A DNA stretch of 64,000 nt from an uncultured Acidobacteriaceae bacterium. GTDB taxonomy: Bacteria > Acidobacteriota > Terriglobia > Terriglobales > Acidobacteriaceae. Below, piece by piece: positions 42,836 to 52,100 of the stretch (its first letter is position 1; every line of letters begins with the position of its first letter). Location: assembly GCA_903911925.1 (NCBI GenBank), contig CAIWFH010000070.1, positions 1 through 64,000 on the forward strand, read 5' to 3'. A program made the position numbers and the translations under genes. The notes beneath the pieces were generated by a model that was not told the origin of the DNA, did no database searches, and saw only the letters and a list, made by a program, of their open reading frames with translations.

Positions 42836-43741
42836 CTATGGATGGAGTTGTTTTGCCAACTCCTCCAATGCATCAAAGGCGACAGGACTAGGATACTCGA
42901 TTTGTTCGCCCACGTAATAAATTCGATGGTTGCGAATGGCCGGGAGAGCCTGCCACCCGGGCCGGTCCTGAACGGCGGCCAGAGACATTCCCGACCCGCG
43001 AACGAGCAGCAGGGCGTCTGGCGCGCGGGCGATGACGGCTTCAAGGCTCACCTGGGGCCACTCCTGGGCAATATCGCTGGTGACGGAGTGCCCGCCCGCA
43101 AGTTGGATCATGTCAGTGATGTAGGCGAGCTTGCCGATGGTCACGATGGGGTCATACCAGATGGGCATGAGCAGGTTAACGGCCGGCTTGCCGGCGACGC
43201 GTGCGCGGATAGCCGATTCGCGCTGCCTTAGCCGGGCTACCACCTCTTTGGCGGCCGGTCCGCGACCAAGAACGCCACCCAGGCTCTCAATTGTCTTGTA
43301 AATACCCTCAATGCCATGGGTGCTGACCATGAATACAGGGATACCGAGCCGGTCAAGCCGGTTGAGCATCTCGCTGGATTTCGAGTCGCCGTAGCCCAGA
43401 ATCAGGTCAGGGTGCAAAGAAACGATGGTCTCCATGGAGGGGTTTAGAGGCAGACCGACGTGGGGTTTTGTCTTCGTTTCCGGCGGGTACTTTGTGTAGT
43501 CCGAAACCGCAATCACGTCTGCACCGGCGCCAATGGCGTAGACATCGTCCGCAACGCTGGGCGCCAGGCAGATGAGCCGGTGAGGGTGATCGGGAATAGA
43601 GACCGTTCTGCCCAGTTCATCGGTGACGGTCCGCGCGGCGATAGCAGGCATGGCGAGAGAAAAGATGACAAATGCGGCGAGATGATTGATGCTGCCCCCT
43701 CCTCTGCCTGAAAAGGCACGGCTGACGCCGTGCCCTCTCAA
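42836..43741 (-). CDS. btuF: BtuF-like periplasmic cobalamin-binding protein
   Basis: A 301-residue solute-binding protein of the cobalamin/iron-siderophore cluster. It shows LICLAPSVADDVYAIGAGADVIAVSDYTKYP, LHPDLILGYGDSK, MPIWYDPIVTIGKLAYITDMIQLAGG and the C-terminal domain with EALIAR-like VSLEAVIARAPDALLL. A signal peptide is present around HLAAFVIFSLAMPAIAA. The long frame begins inside repeat family B, so the first 10-15 residues are repeat-derived or the real start is further in. It ends just before the riboswitch, so it is probably not itself controlled by it. Confidence 0.8.
   Translation of the reverse strand: MRGHGVSRAFSGRGGGSINHLAAFVIFSLAMPAIAARTVTDELGRTVSIPDHPHRLICLAPSVADDVYAIGAGADVIAVSDYTKYPPETKTKPHVGLPLNPSMETIVSLHPDLILGYGDSKSSEMLNRLDRLGIPVFMVSTHGIEGIYKTIESLGGVLGRGPAAKEVVARLRQRESAIRARVAGKPAVNLLMPIWYDPIVTIGKLAYITDMIQLAGGHSVTSDIAQEWPQVSLEAVIARAPDALLLVRGSGMSLAAVQDRPGWQALPAIRNHRIYYVGEQIEYPSPVAFDALEELAKQLHP
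43715..43734. repeat. Palindromic repeat family B, copy 2
   Basis: GGCACGGC-TGAC-GCCGTGCC, the hairpin part only, overlapping the predicted btuF 5' end. The GGGGCTAAAGCCC part is missing. Confidence 0.6.
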
Positions 43742-43765
43742 AACATGACCGTGTTCAAAAGGTCC

Positions 43766-45004
43766 CTAGTTCGCTTTGCCGGTGTTGAACTCGCGCACCG
43801 CGTCGTACATGGCGATGATGTTCTCCGCAGGCACGTTGGCCATAATGTTGTGCACCTGCTGGAAGACGAATCCGCCGCCCGGCGCCAACACTCCGCACTG
43901 GTGCAGAACGTGTTCGCGAATCTGCGCTGGCGTGCCGTTGGGGAGCATGTTCTGCGTGTCGCAGCCGCCACCCCAGAAGCAGAGGTCCTTGCCGAAGTCG
44001 CGCTTCAACCCCTCGGCTTCCATGCCGCGGCAACTGATCTGCACGGGATTGATGGCGTCGAGACCGGCATCAATCAACTCAGGCAGCAGCGGCCGCACGG
44101 CGCCGCAGCAGTGCATCATGACCTTGACGTCGGCCAGTTGCTTGGCGCGCGCCCACATGGCCGCATGGCGAGGCTTGAAGAACTCGCGGTACATTTTGGG
44201 AGAAATCTGCGGGCTATTCTGCGCGCCCAGATCGTCGCCGAAGCCGATCATGTCAACATATGGACCAACTGCCTTGACGAACCGCTCAAGCCGCTTGAGG
44301 TGAAGTTCAAGCAGCGCGTCAAGGAACTTGTGCGCGCGCTGCGGCTCGCCGGCCAGCATGGCCAGGAAGTTGTCCATGCGGTAATGGAACTGGCCCATCT
44401 CCAGCAGGTTTCCGCCGAATCCGGCTATGATGGCGCGGCTGGTCTTTTTCCGCAGGGCGCTTACCGGGCCAGTGAGTTCCTCGGGACCGGAAATGGATGG
44501 CCCCGGAGGCGAAGGCATGCCGGACCACATGTGCTGCTTGAAGAACGACTCGATCTTTGTGAGGTCTTCGTCGCCTTCGAGGAAGGGCCACCAGGACTGA
44601 TCGAACGTGACCGACAATTCTGGCATGCGCGCCATCACGTGGCCGGCAGGCGCCATGACCACCCACTCAGTGCCTCTGCGCTCGGGCTTGGCCCAGATGG
44701 GCATTTTGCACGGCGTGCCATCCGGCAGAGTCCAGTCGGTCCACCATTTTTCGTCGTGGCAGAATGCGCGGCCGATCTCGGTGACATCGATGCCAAAACG
44801 CTCAAGCACATCTTCGTCGATGATGGCCAGTTGCTGCACCGGGTCGTAAACGTAAATGGTGCGCGGCTCAAGTCCGAGAGCTTTTCTCACTTTGGGATAA
44901 GCGATGGCCGCCATGCCGGACGAGCGATGTGCCGACAGGTCGATGGGGACCTGATCAGGCTGCTTGTGATTCAAACTGGCAAGTACACGTTCTTGCGATG
45001 TCAT
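43766..45004 (-). CDS. UroD-family corrinoid methyltransferase
   Basis: A 412-residue methyltransferase of the UroD superfamily, longer than HemE. The MtaA-type zinc ligand pattern is present: His298 and Cys300 in VMMHCCGAV, and Cys348 in GGGCDTQNMLPNGTP. Other stretches are LNHKQPDQVPIDLSAH, IAGFGGNLLEMGQ, YVDMIGFGDDLGAQNSPQIS and VQQVHNIMAN-like VFQQVHNIMANVPAENI. It follows the corrinoid protein gene (375-bp gap) and precedes btuF on the same strand. In related systems such proteins move a methyl group between a substrate and the corrinoid. The methyl donor is unknown. Confidence 0.82.
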   Translation of the reverse strand: MTSQERVLASLNHKQPDQVPIDLSAHRSSGMAAIAYPKVRKALGLEPRTIYVYDPVQQLAIIDEDVLERFGIDVTEIGRAFCHDEKWWTDWTLPDGTPCKMPIWAKPERRGTEWVVMAPAGHVMARMPELSVTFDQSWWPFLEGDEDLTKIESFFKQHMWSGMPSPPGPSISGPEELTGPVSALRKKTSRAIIAGFGGNLLEMGQFHYRMDNFLAMLAGEPQRAHKFLDALLELHLKRLERFVKAVGPYVDMIGFGDDLGAQNSPQISPKMYREFFKPRHAAMWARAKQLADVKVMMHCCGAVRPLLPELIDAGLDAINPVQISCRGMEAEGLKRDFGKDLCFWGGGCDTQNMLPNGTPAQIREHVLHQCGVLAPGGGFVFQQVHNIMANVPAENIIAMYDAVREFNTGKAN

Positions 45005-45379
45005 TATGGCCTTTCAACCCCTGGCAAAGTATGCGCAGGCGGCGCCAGAGGGCTTCCTTCTCAGACAGCGAGTGCTCCGAGCATCATCGCTGCCGAATCG
45101 TCTCCTGGGCGTCGGGCGCAAACAGAAATTCGCCTTCAGAACCATGGATGAGCGGATGCCCGCACCGCTCCATATTATCAGCCAATTCCACGATCCGGCA
45201 GACAACTTCCAGCATGGGACGCGACCCTCTCACGGCCCATATAGACCCATTGAGTTTTCGATTCAAATGGGGGTCACTAATGGATAGAAACGCGCACCAC
45301 TCCGCACCGACTGCCGAGCCGTTGGAACTTCAACGGCCCGTGCCTGGTAACGGAAAAGTGCGGTTGTCTTGGGACTGCG
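45005..45379. other. Gap between corrinoid protein and methyltransferase genes
   Basis: 375 bp containing one possible microprotein at 45084-45215 on the minus strand and otherwise nothing recognised. Its length leaves open a separate promoter for the methyltransferase gene. Confidence 0.4.
45084..45215 (-). CDS. Possible microprotein in the methyltransferase operon
   Basis: A 43-residue frame (MLEVVCRIVELADNMERCGH then PLIHGSEGEFLFAPD) with codon use like its neighbours. It lies between the corrinoid protein and methyltransferase genes on the same strand. No family is recognised and no strong ribosome site is visible; treat as tentative. The frame can extend upstream to an ATG at 45266. Confidence 0.3.
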   Translation of the reverse strand: MLEVVCRIVELADNMERCGHPLIHGSEGEFLFAPDAQETIRQR

Positions 45380-46015
45380 CTATGCAGCCACCAGGCTGCG
45401 CGCCGCGGCTACAGCCGCGCTGGCGTTCTCACTGTAGCTGTCTGCGCCGATCTCGCGGCAGTACTGGTCGGTAACCGGAGCGCCGCCAATCATGACCTTC
45501 ACCCTGTCGCGAACGCCGGCAGCTCGAAGAGCCTCAAGCGTTGTCTTCATGGCCGGCATGGTAACCGTAAGCAGGGCAGACAGGCATACGATGTTTGCGC
45601 CCTTTGCAGAGACGGCCTCAACGAATTTCTCGGGCGAGACATCGGTTCCAAGGTCGGTGACCTCAAAGCCCGCGCCCTCGAGCATGGCGGCTACGAGGTT
45701 CTTGCCGATATCGTGCAGATCGCCCTTGACGGTGCCGATGATTACCTTGCCGGCGGGTTGCGCGCCCGAAGCGGCGAGCAGCGGACGAAGTACCTCAAGC
45801 GCGCCCTTCATCGCGCGGCCTGCAAGAAGCAGTTCCGGCACGAAATACTCTTCAGCCTCGAACCGCTTGCCGACTTCATCCATTGCGGGAATCATGTACT
45901 TGGCAACGAGTTCTTCCGGCGTCATGCCGGCGGCGAGCGCGGCCTTGGTCATCTCAAGCGTGGTCTTCGCGTCTCCATCTACAACTGCGTCATAAAGCTT
46001 CTGCAAATCCGCCAT
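45380..46015 (-). CDS. Corrinoid (B12-binding) methyl-carrier protein
   Basis: A 211-residue corrinoid protein like MtbC/MttC. The N-terminal helical cap is about 1-85 (MADLQKLYDAVVDGDAKTT, EEYFVPELLLAGRAMKGALEVL). The B12-binding domain from about 88 carries the signature GTVKGDLHDIGKNLV, where His101 would ligand the cobalt from below, then LGTDVSPEKFVEAV and MIGGAPVTDQYCREIGAD. It carries the methyl group between methyltransferases. AGGAGG precedes the ATG. It lies between the DUF1638 gene and the UroD-family methyltransferase on one strand. Confidence 0.92.
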   Translation of the reverse strand: MADLQKLYDAVVDGDAKTTLEMTKAALAAGMTPEELVAKYMIPAMDEVGKRFEAEEYFVPELLLAGRAMKGALEVLRPLLAASGAQPAGKVIIGTVKGDLHDIGKNLVAAMLEGAGFEVTDLGTDVSPEKFVEAVSAKGANIVCLSALLTVTMPAMKTTLEALRAAGVRDRVKVMIGGAPVTDQYCREIGADSYSENASAAVAAARSLVAA

Positions 46016-46390
46016 GTCTCGGTTCCTCCTGAGAACTGTTATGAACTCTGCGTGATGACCTTAGCAAGATGTGTCAGCATGCAGCCGCCGGAAACATATC
46101 GCTATTGATGCGCTGCAAGACCGCTGCCGGCGCTTTCAACCAGATAAGTCCAGGCACCTGCTCGTAAACTTTTCATTCCACTGGAATAAAGCTCAAAGCA
46201 GACTCTACAGAATATATGCTTGGGGATTGGGGCTCCGCAAGACAAAACTATGCGTGCCAGTTCATATCGCACCATGAAACATGCAGGCTAATACAAACCG
46301 GGAAAAGCCCTTTCGTTCGCCCAGCCGCTCTGAATCTCAACGTCTTGAATTGCCTGCCCGATGTTTCATTGCGCGAAATACTTCCCCGGC
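46016..46390. other. Gap before the corrinoid protein gene
   Basis: 375 bp without a supported gene. It contains a perfect odd palindrome ATTCCA-C-TGGAAT at 46175-46187, a candidate operator in the promoter region of the corrinoid protein gene. Confidence 0.4.
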
Positions 46391-47122
46391 TCAGGCTTCG
46401 CCCGCGGCGGTGGAGAGAATCTGCTCGTCGTTGCTGGCGACAATCTTCTCTCCGGGCTGCACGACCAGGAATTCGGGGCCCCAATCGCCCGTCAGCAAGC
46501 GGCGGAAAAGCGAAGTCGAGCCGTCGAACTCTTCAAACTTCCAGCCCTTCTCCGCGGCCTCGGCTTGCGCGCGCTGCCTGAAGCTGTCGTCCACTTCCAG
46601 ACCCGTCTTGATAAATGTAAGTCTTGAGTAGTTCCTTTTATAGCCGCTCATTTCTTCATAGAGAAAGCGGCCCGAGTCTTCGCCGTATTTTTCGATGAGT
46701 TGCTGGAGATTGCAATCGAGGCCGATGCCGGCCACCTGCTCTACCAATTGATCGTCGCGCTCAACCCAGCCGATGGAGCGATAGTAGGTGCCTGGGTTTG
46801 CGTTGAAGTACTCCATGTACTTTTCTTTGCTGCCCATCAGCAGCGCGATGCAATCGTGAGCGCGTGCGATAACCACCTTCACGCTGCGGGCGCGAACCCC
46901 CGCCAGCCCGGTGCCGCAAAGCGCATAGCCCAGGACGATGGCGTCGTAGTGTTTGCCCTCTGCCGCATCAATCGCTTCCTGGATGCTCTCGCGCATCAGC
47001 TTTGCGCCGGTGTCGTGCAATCCGGTGGGCAGGTACACCGCGTCGACCATGTGAGGCGAGCGCACGATGGCGTCGCTCAGTTCACGCAACAACACTCCGC
47101 ATCCAATCATCAAAAAGCGCAT
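46391..47122 (-). CDS. DUF1638 protein
   Basis: A 243-residue cytoplasmic protein of the DUF1638 family. Typical stretches are MRFLMIGCGVLLRELSDAI, GKHYDAIVLGYALCGTGLAG, VVIARAHDCIALLMGSKEKY, YRSIGWVE and LTFIKTGLEVDDSFRQRA. Two or three conserved Cys/His (CG, LCGTG, HDC) could bind metal. Members often neighbour corrinoid proteins and UroD-like methyltransferases, as here. Its biochemical role is unknown. It lies 9 bases after the activator gene and is almost certainly co-transcribed. Confidence 0.78.
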   Translation of the reverse strand: MRFLMIGCGVLLRELSDAIVRSPHMVDAVYLPTGLHDTGAKLMRESIQEAIDAAEGKHYDAIVLGYALCGTGLAGVRARSVKVVIARAHDCIALLMGSKEKYMEYFNANPGTYYRSIGWVERDDQLVEQVAGIGLDCNLQQLIEKYGEDSGRFLYEEMSGYKRNYSRLTFIKTGLEVDDSFRQRAQAEAAEKGWKFEEFDGSTSLFRRLLTGDWGPEFLVVQPGEKIVASNDEQILSTAAGEA

Positions 47123-47131
47123 CGTTTTCTC

Positions 47132-48649
47132 CTAGAGGGTGGAATCGGCGCGTGCCGCCGCGGCGTTAAAGCCGGCGGGAAACGCCATGCATTCTATGAA
47201 CCTGTCCTCGAACTGCGGGTCCTCGGCCAGCGGCACATGCTCAATCATGTTCAATACTGGAAAATGCTCTACGCCGATTGAGAGCTTGGCGCCGCGCAGC
47301 GCGGTGTTGCCCGACGCTACCAGGCGGTCGGCGGGAACCTCAAGCAGGCCGATGCGAAAAGCACTTTCCGGGCGAACGTAATTGCCGAATGCGCCGGCCA
47401 GGTAGAGGCATTCAATGTCTTCCAACTCAGCGCCCCAGTGAGCCAGCAGGATACGCAGGCCGGCCGCGATGGCGCCCTTGGCCAGTTGCAGTTCGCGCAC
47501 ATCGGGCTGGAAGAGCTTCACGGGCATTTGCAGAACGATCTCGCGCTCAGCGTTGGTCATGCGGCCGGCGGAACTGATGGCACCCATGTCAAGCCCCGCG
47601 GCCACTGCGTCAATGAGGCCGCTGCCGCACATGCCGCGCGGCTCAATGTCGCCGATGACGCCGCACTGCATGCGGTCGCCGAGCCAGTGAACATGCGAGA
47701 TGGCGCCCGCCGCGGCACGCATTCCCATGCGGATGGCGCCCGCTTCGAATGCCGTTCCGGCGGCGGTTGAGGCGCACAGAATCCGTTCGCTGTTGCCCAG
47801 CGCGATTTCACCATTGGTGCCCAGGTCAACCAAGGCCCGCAGTTTTGGTTCCACGTGCAACCCGGTGGCGAGGATGCCGGCCAGAATATCGGAGCCGACA
47901 AAGCCGCCCAGGCAGGGCAGAAAGCGAACCACTGCAGCTGGAGCGAGATTCCAGCCCAGTTGCTGCGCCGTGAAGCGCTGCTCGCCCAGGTGCTCCGAAT
48001 GAAAAGGAACATGCGCCAACGGGCCGCAGTCGATGCCGCTGAAAATGTGGTGCATCACGGTGTTGCCCACCGCCACCACTTCAACAATTTCAGCCGCCCG
48101 CGCGCCTGCAAGGCCGGCGATCATTTCTTCAAGAAAGCTTCGGATGAGGGTGGTGAGTTCTGGACCGTTCAGCGAAACGCGCACGCGGCTCATTACGTCC
48201 GCGCCGTATGCGGCCTGCGGATTGAGCGCCGTCTTGAGGCTCAGCACTTCGCCTGTGTAGAGGTCGAGCAGTTGCGCCACGATGGTCGTGGTTCCAAGAT
48301 CGATGGCCACGGCAAGGCCGCGATTTGTCGACCGCACGGCCGCTGTATCGTCGGTCAAGATCGGCATGCTCCACTGCTCCACCCGCAGTTTCAGCGGAGA
48401 TTCGGCGTGAATACGGCATGCAAGGCGATACCCCGCCGCCAGTTCGTCGCCGGTCAGGGTCAGCAGGTCGGCTTCCTGCGGCTCTACCGCGCCCTCAAGC
48501 ACCTGCACGCGGCAGCCGCCGCAAATGCCGGAAGCGCCGCAGGGAAACTCGACGCCGTACTCGGCCAGAAGGCTCTCCAGCGTTGTGCCCTTTTCAGCTT
48601 CAAGAACTATGCCGAGAGGATCGAGTTCGATCCGCACCTTTGCGCTCAT
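47132..48649 (-). CDS. RACo-like reductive activator of corrinoid proteins
   Basis: A 505-residue ATP-dependent activator: an N-terminal 2Fe-2S ferredoxin (Cys37, Cys43, Cys46, Cys78 in FPCGASGICGGCRVQ and RLACR), a linker, and a large ASKHA-ATPase domain with LAVAIDLGTTTIVAQLLD, VAVGNTVMHHIFSGI, VDLGTNGEIALG and MCGSGLIDAVAAG. Proteins of this kind re-reduce inactive Co(II) corrinoid to Co(I). The ATG at 48649 has GGAG at good spacing; an upstream ATG adds 13 residues. It opens the methyl-transfer gene set. Confidence 0.9.
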   Translation of the reverse strand: MSAKVRIELDPLGIVLEAEKGTTLESLLAEYGVEFPCGASGICGGCRVQVLEGAVEPQEADLLTLTGDELAAGYRLACRIHAESPLKLRVEQWSMPILTDDTAAVRSTNRGLAVAIDLGTTTIVAQLLDLYTGEVLSLKTALNPQAAYGADVMSRVRVSLNGPELTTLIRSFLEEMIAGLAGARAAEIVEVVAVGNTVMHHIFSGIDCGPLAHVPFHSEHLGEQRFTAQQLGWNLAPAAVVRFLPCLGGFVGSDILAGILATGLHVEPKLRALVDLGTNGEIALGNSERILCASTAAGTAFEAGAIRMGMRAAAGAISHVHWLGDRMQCGVIGDIEPRGMCGSGLIDAVAAGLDMGAISSAGRMTNAEREIVLQMPVKLFQPDVRELQLAKGAIAAGLRILLAHWGAELEDIECLYLAGAFGNYVRPESAFRIGLLEVPADRLVASGNTALRGAKLSIGVEHFPVLNMIEHVPLAEDPQFEDRFIECMAFPAGFNAAAARADSTL

Positions 48650-48786
48650 CGCGTGGTCTCCTGCCGTCTTATGCTTGATTTGCGGCACGGGGGATATTGG
48701 TAGTTTCTAGAGTATACAAGGCGGTGAAGTGTGCTTGATATGGAATCGGATTGAAGAGCGTTTCAGTCGCGAAATGAGTTCGCCGC

Positions 48787-48844
48787 AGGGGCTAAAGCCC
48801 GCGTCGATGTTGATTTGTTTGCGGCACGACTGAAGTCGTGCCCT
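48787..48844. repeat. Palindromic repeat family B, copy 3
   Basis: GGGGCTAAAGCCC, then GGCACGACT-GA-AGTCGTGCC at 48823-48842. It matches 37545-37602 in both parts but not in the spacer. Confidence 0.8.
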
Positions 48845-48913
48845 GACACTTCGAGCCACTCCGAATGGCCTTTCAAACAAGCTGCTTTCTCCGGATTCTA
48901 CTGGGTGTTCTTG

Positions 48914-48933
48914 CGGCACGATGAAGCCGTGCC
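48914..48933. repeat. Palindromic repeat family B, copy 4 (partial)
   Basis: GGCACG-ATGAAG-CCGTGCC, a shortened and imperfect hairpin of the same family. Confidence 0.5.
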
Positions 48934-48963
48934 CTCATGTTGAGCGGGTAGGTCGAGGTTCGT

Positions 48964-49012
48964 GGTATCCCACCCATTCGCCAAAAAGACGGCGAATGGA
49001 TGGGGCACCCGG
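48964..49012. repeat. Palindromic repeat family A, copy 4
   Basis: GGTATCCCACCCATTCGCC, loop AAAAAGAC, GGCGAATGGATGGGGCACCC. Arms pair perfectly. This is the best-preserved copy of the outer frame. Confidence 0.85.
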
Positions 49013-49050
49013 CTTTGGTGGCTTATTCGCCCGTTGGTCTTTTGCACCAC

Positions 49051-49088
49051 AAAAAACCGGCCCGGAGTGTCGCCACTCCGAGCCGGTT
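49051..49088 (-). terminator. Terminator of the large TonB receptor gene
   Basis: On the minus strand AACCGGCTCGGAGT pairs with ACTCCGGGCCGGTT, followed by TTTTTTG. It lies 14 bases after the receptor stop. Confidence 0.85.
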
Positions 49089-49101
49089 GTTCAGGTGAAA
49101 G

Positions 49102-52100
49102 TTAGAAGGTGATGCGCAGGGCAAACTGAGCAATTCTGGGCTGGTTGAGCTGGCCGTAAATCTTGCCTTGGCTCGAGTTGCCGATAGAAGTGTTCGGGGT
49201 GCCGAACTGCACGCGGTTGAACAGGTTGAAGAACTCTGCGCGGAACTGCAGGTTCAACTTGCCGTCCTTGTCGATGGCGAACTTCTTCACGACCGACAGA
49301 TCCCAGTTCGCCATACCCGGCGCTTCGAGGGAGTTGTCAAGTCTTGATTCGTTGCCGTAGTGGAACGGTCCAGGCGAGACGAAGCAAGCCGGATTGAACC
49401 ACATGTCTTTTCTGGTGTTGGCGGGTCCGCTGCCGTTCTTTTTGCAGCCAGCGACGACGTCGGGCCGTTGTCCGGCACCGTAGTTGGTGTTGGAGTTCAT
49501 GCCCATGCCGAGCGGGAAGCCCTTCATGAGAACCGTCATGCCTTGCAGTCCCCATCCACCGATAACATAATCGGCAGCGCGGGAGATGTTGGGCAGAAGG
49601 GCCTTGCCGCGGCCTACAGGAATGTCATACACATACGCTACGACGAGACGCTGAGGCGCATCGCTGGATGAGAGAGACTTTTCACCCGGCAGGTTGTTGT
49701 TGTCCTGAGGTCCGCTAACGGACTCAAGCCAGCTGTTGAGTGTGTCTGTGGTGCTCTCAAACTTTGCGAAAGTGTATGCAACGTTGATGGAAGCACCCTG
49801 CGCGAAGCGCTTGGTGAGCTTGACTTCGAGGGCGTTGTACCAGGAGTCGCCTACGTCAGCAGGCTGGCTGAGGCCGGTGTACTCAGGATACGGCCTGTAA
49901 GCCTGGCCCTGATCCATGGTCGGCGCCGTGAGTCCGTTGCCGAGCGGAACATATGCCTGATAGGGGTTGTCAATGGGGGCCGAAAGAGCTGCGCCCTGTG
50001 CCAGGTAGGAGTCGGGCATCTGGTTCTCGCCGAGCCAGCCGAAAGGCAGGTGAATGCCGCGTGCGCCGCCGTAGGCAACGTCGATGGCAGTGCTCTTGCC
50101 AAGCTGCTGCTGAACGCCGAAGTTCCACTGTTGCGCATACGCAAAGGGGTTCTTCGGGAAGGTTTCCGTGGGACCGTTACCCAAAACGTTGAGCTGGTAT
50201 TTGTACACGGAAGTGCCGTTCAGGTCGATCGGCTCGCGGTTGTTGTTGACCAGGTCGCTACCGTCAGACTTGCTGCGGAACGCCGGCATGATGATGAACG
50301 CCGAGGCGGCGTCCATCGGGTCATGCAACGGATAGGGGGTGCTGATGCTGCAAACGCCGCTCGGTGTTGCGCAGCCGCTGGGGTTGCCAGCGCTGTTGAG
50401 GGCGGAGGTGTAAGGTGTGCCACCGGCCGTGTCGCCATCCCAGCCCGGGTTCTGGGCCAGGGTAACGTCGTTAGGCAGCCAGAAGAGGCCGTAGCCAGCG
50501 TTGATAACCGTGTTCGGAGCGAGGCGGTACGAAATGCCCGTACGCGGCGACCACTGCTTGGTGTCGTTGTCCATCGCGTAGCGCGAGTTGCGCGACGGCG
50601 AATCGGTCATGGTTATGTTGCCGGGAGCGGAGATGCCGACGGCAGCAAGGACTTCGTTTTTCTGCGTTGGGTCAAACGAGCTGATCCAGTTGTGGCGCTC
50701 GGTGTAAGGAATGTTGTCTTCCCAGCGGATGCCGACGTGAACGGTCAGCTTGCTGGTGGCGCGCCAGTCGTCCATGGCGAAGAAGGCAGGATAAATCTGC
50801 CGCGAAGCGCTCTTGGCGTCGTAGTTGGCGCTGCCGCTGCTGGGCAAGCCCAACAGGTAGGAAGCGATGTCGTTGCCCTGATCCTTTGTGGAGGTCTGGT
50901 TGTCCTGGGTGAAGGTGTTGTTCCAGTACCAGATGCCCGACGAAGTGTTGGTCTGGGCGTAGTTGAACATTGCCAGGTTGTATTCGGCGCCAACCTTGAC
51001 GGTGTGGTTGCCGAAGAAGCGGGTGAGCGAACCGGCGATGCGATAGGTGTCTTGACGGTCGAAGATTCGGCTGTCAGAACCCTGGCCGCTGAATAGGCCG
51101 TAGGTGCCCGGATCGAAGTCAGGAATTGAGAACGACGGTGTGCCCGGGAATTCGACGATGGCTGCGCTGCCGTAAACGGAAGGCCAGCCGATCTGGGTTA
51201 CGTCGAAATCGGGTTTCGCCGGCAGACGGTCATAGCTGTACCGTGAGTAGCTGAGGCGAACGTCGAGAATCGTCTTCGCCGAGAGCGTCGCCGTATCGTC
51301 GAGAACGAAGTTGTGTACGTGATAGGTCTCGGTGCAGGCGCCGTTGCCGCAAACACCGCTGCTCTTGGGCTTGAATACGTCAACCGGGAGACTCATGTTC
51401 TTCCAGTAGGTGTAGCGGCCCATGATGTGGTTTTTGTCGCTGATGTCGTGATCGATCTTGGTTACTTCTTGGTAGTTGTTGCCGCCGCCGCTGGCGTTGT
51501 AGGTGTAGTTGTTCTGGAGTCCGGCGCTAGCATTGGTCGGATCCGGGAACACATACTTCAAGTAGCCGAGCGAGGTGGGGTTGATGCTGTTGGATTGACC
51601 CTGCGTGGTGGTGAAATGGCCGTAATTCGGGTCGCCAGGCGTACCGGTGCCGCCGCCATTGACATCCCAGCCAATGGGCAGACGATCGCCGTAGTTGGCG
51701 CCGAGGTTCGGGTCGCTGCAGCCGTTTGGATCGATGCAGGTGGTCAACGGGTCATAGAGGTACGGATCCGTATGGGTTACCGAGTCCTGATCGATATGGA
51801 GCCAACCAGAGATATCGGAATCGCCATTGGAGTCAGGAAGAACGCCGGTGGTCGGGACGTTGGTGGTGTAGGTCTGTCCCGCGCGCAGGTTAAAGCCTTC
51901 CCAGTTGAAGAACCAGAATGTCTTTTTCCGGCCGTCATAGACGTGAGGAATGTTGACTGGTCCGCCGAGGTTGAAGCCGTACTGGTTCTGTGTGAAAGCG
52001 GGACGAGCCAACGGTGTGAAGTTCGCTCCGCCCTGGTTGGCGAAGAATGTGTTGGCGTTGAATACCTTGTTGCGAATGAATTCCCAGCCGCCGCCATGCA

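Noticed and set aside
43730..45151. A 473-residue plus-strand frame opposite the UroD methyltransferase
   Set aside because: It is entirely antisense to a gene with strong family motifs, and its predicted protein is His/Arg-rich with no domain; a GC-rich shadow frame.
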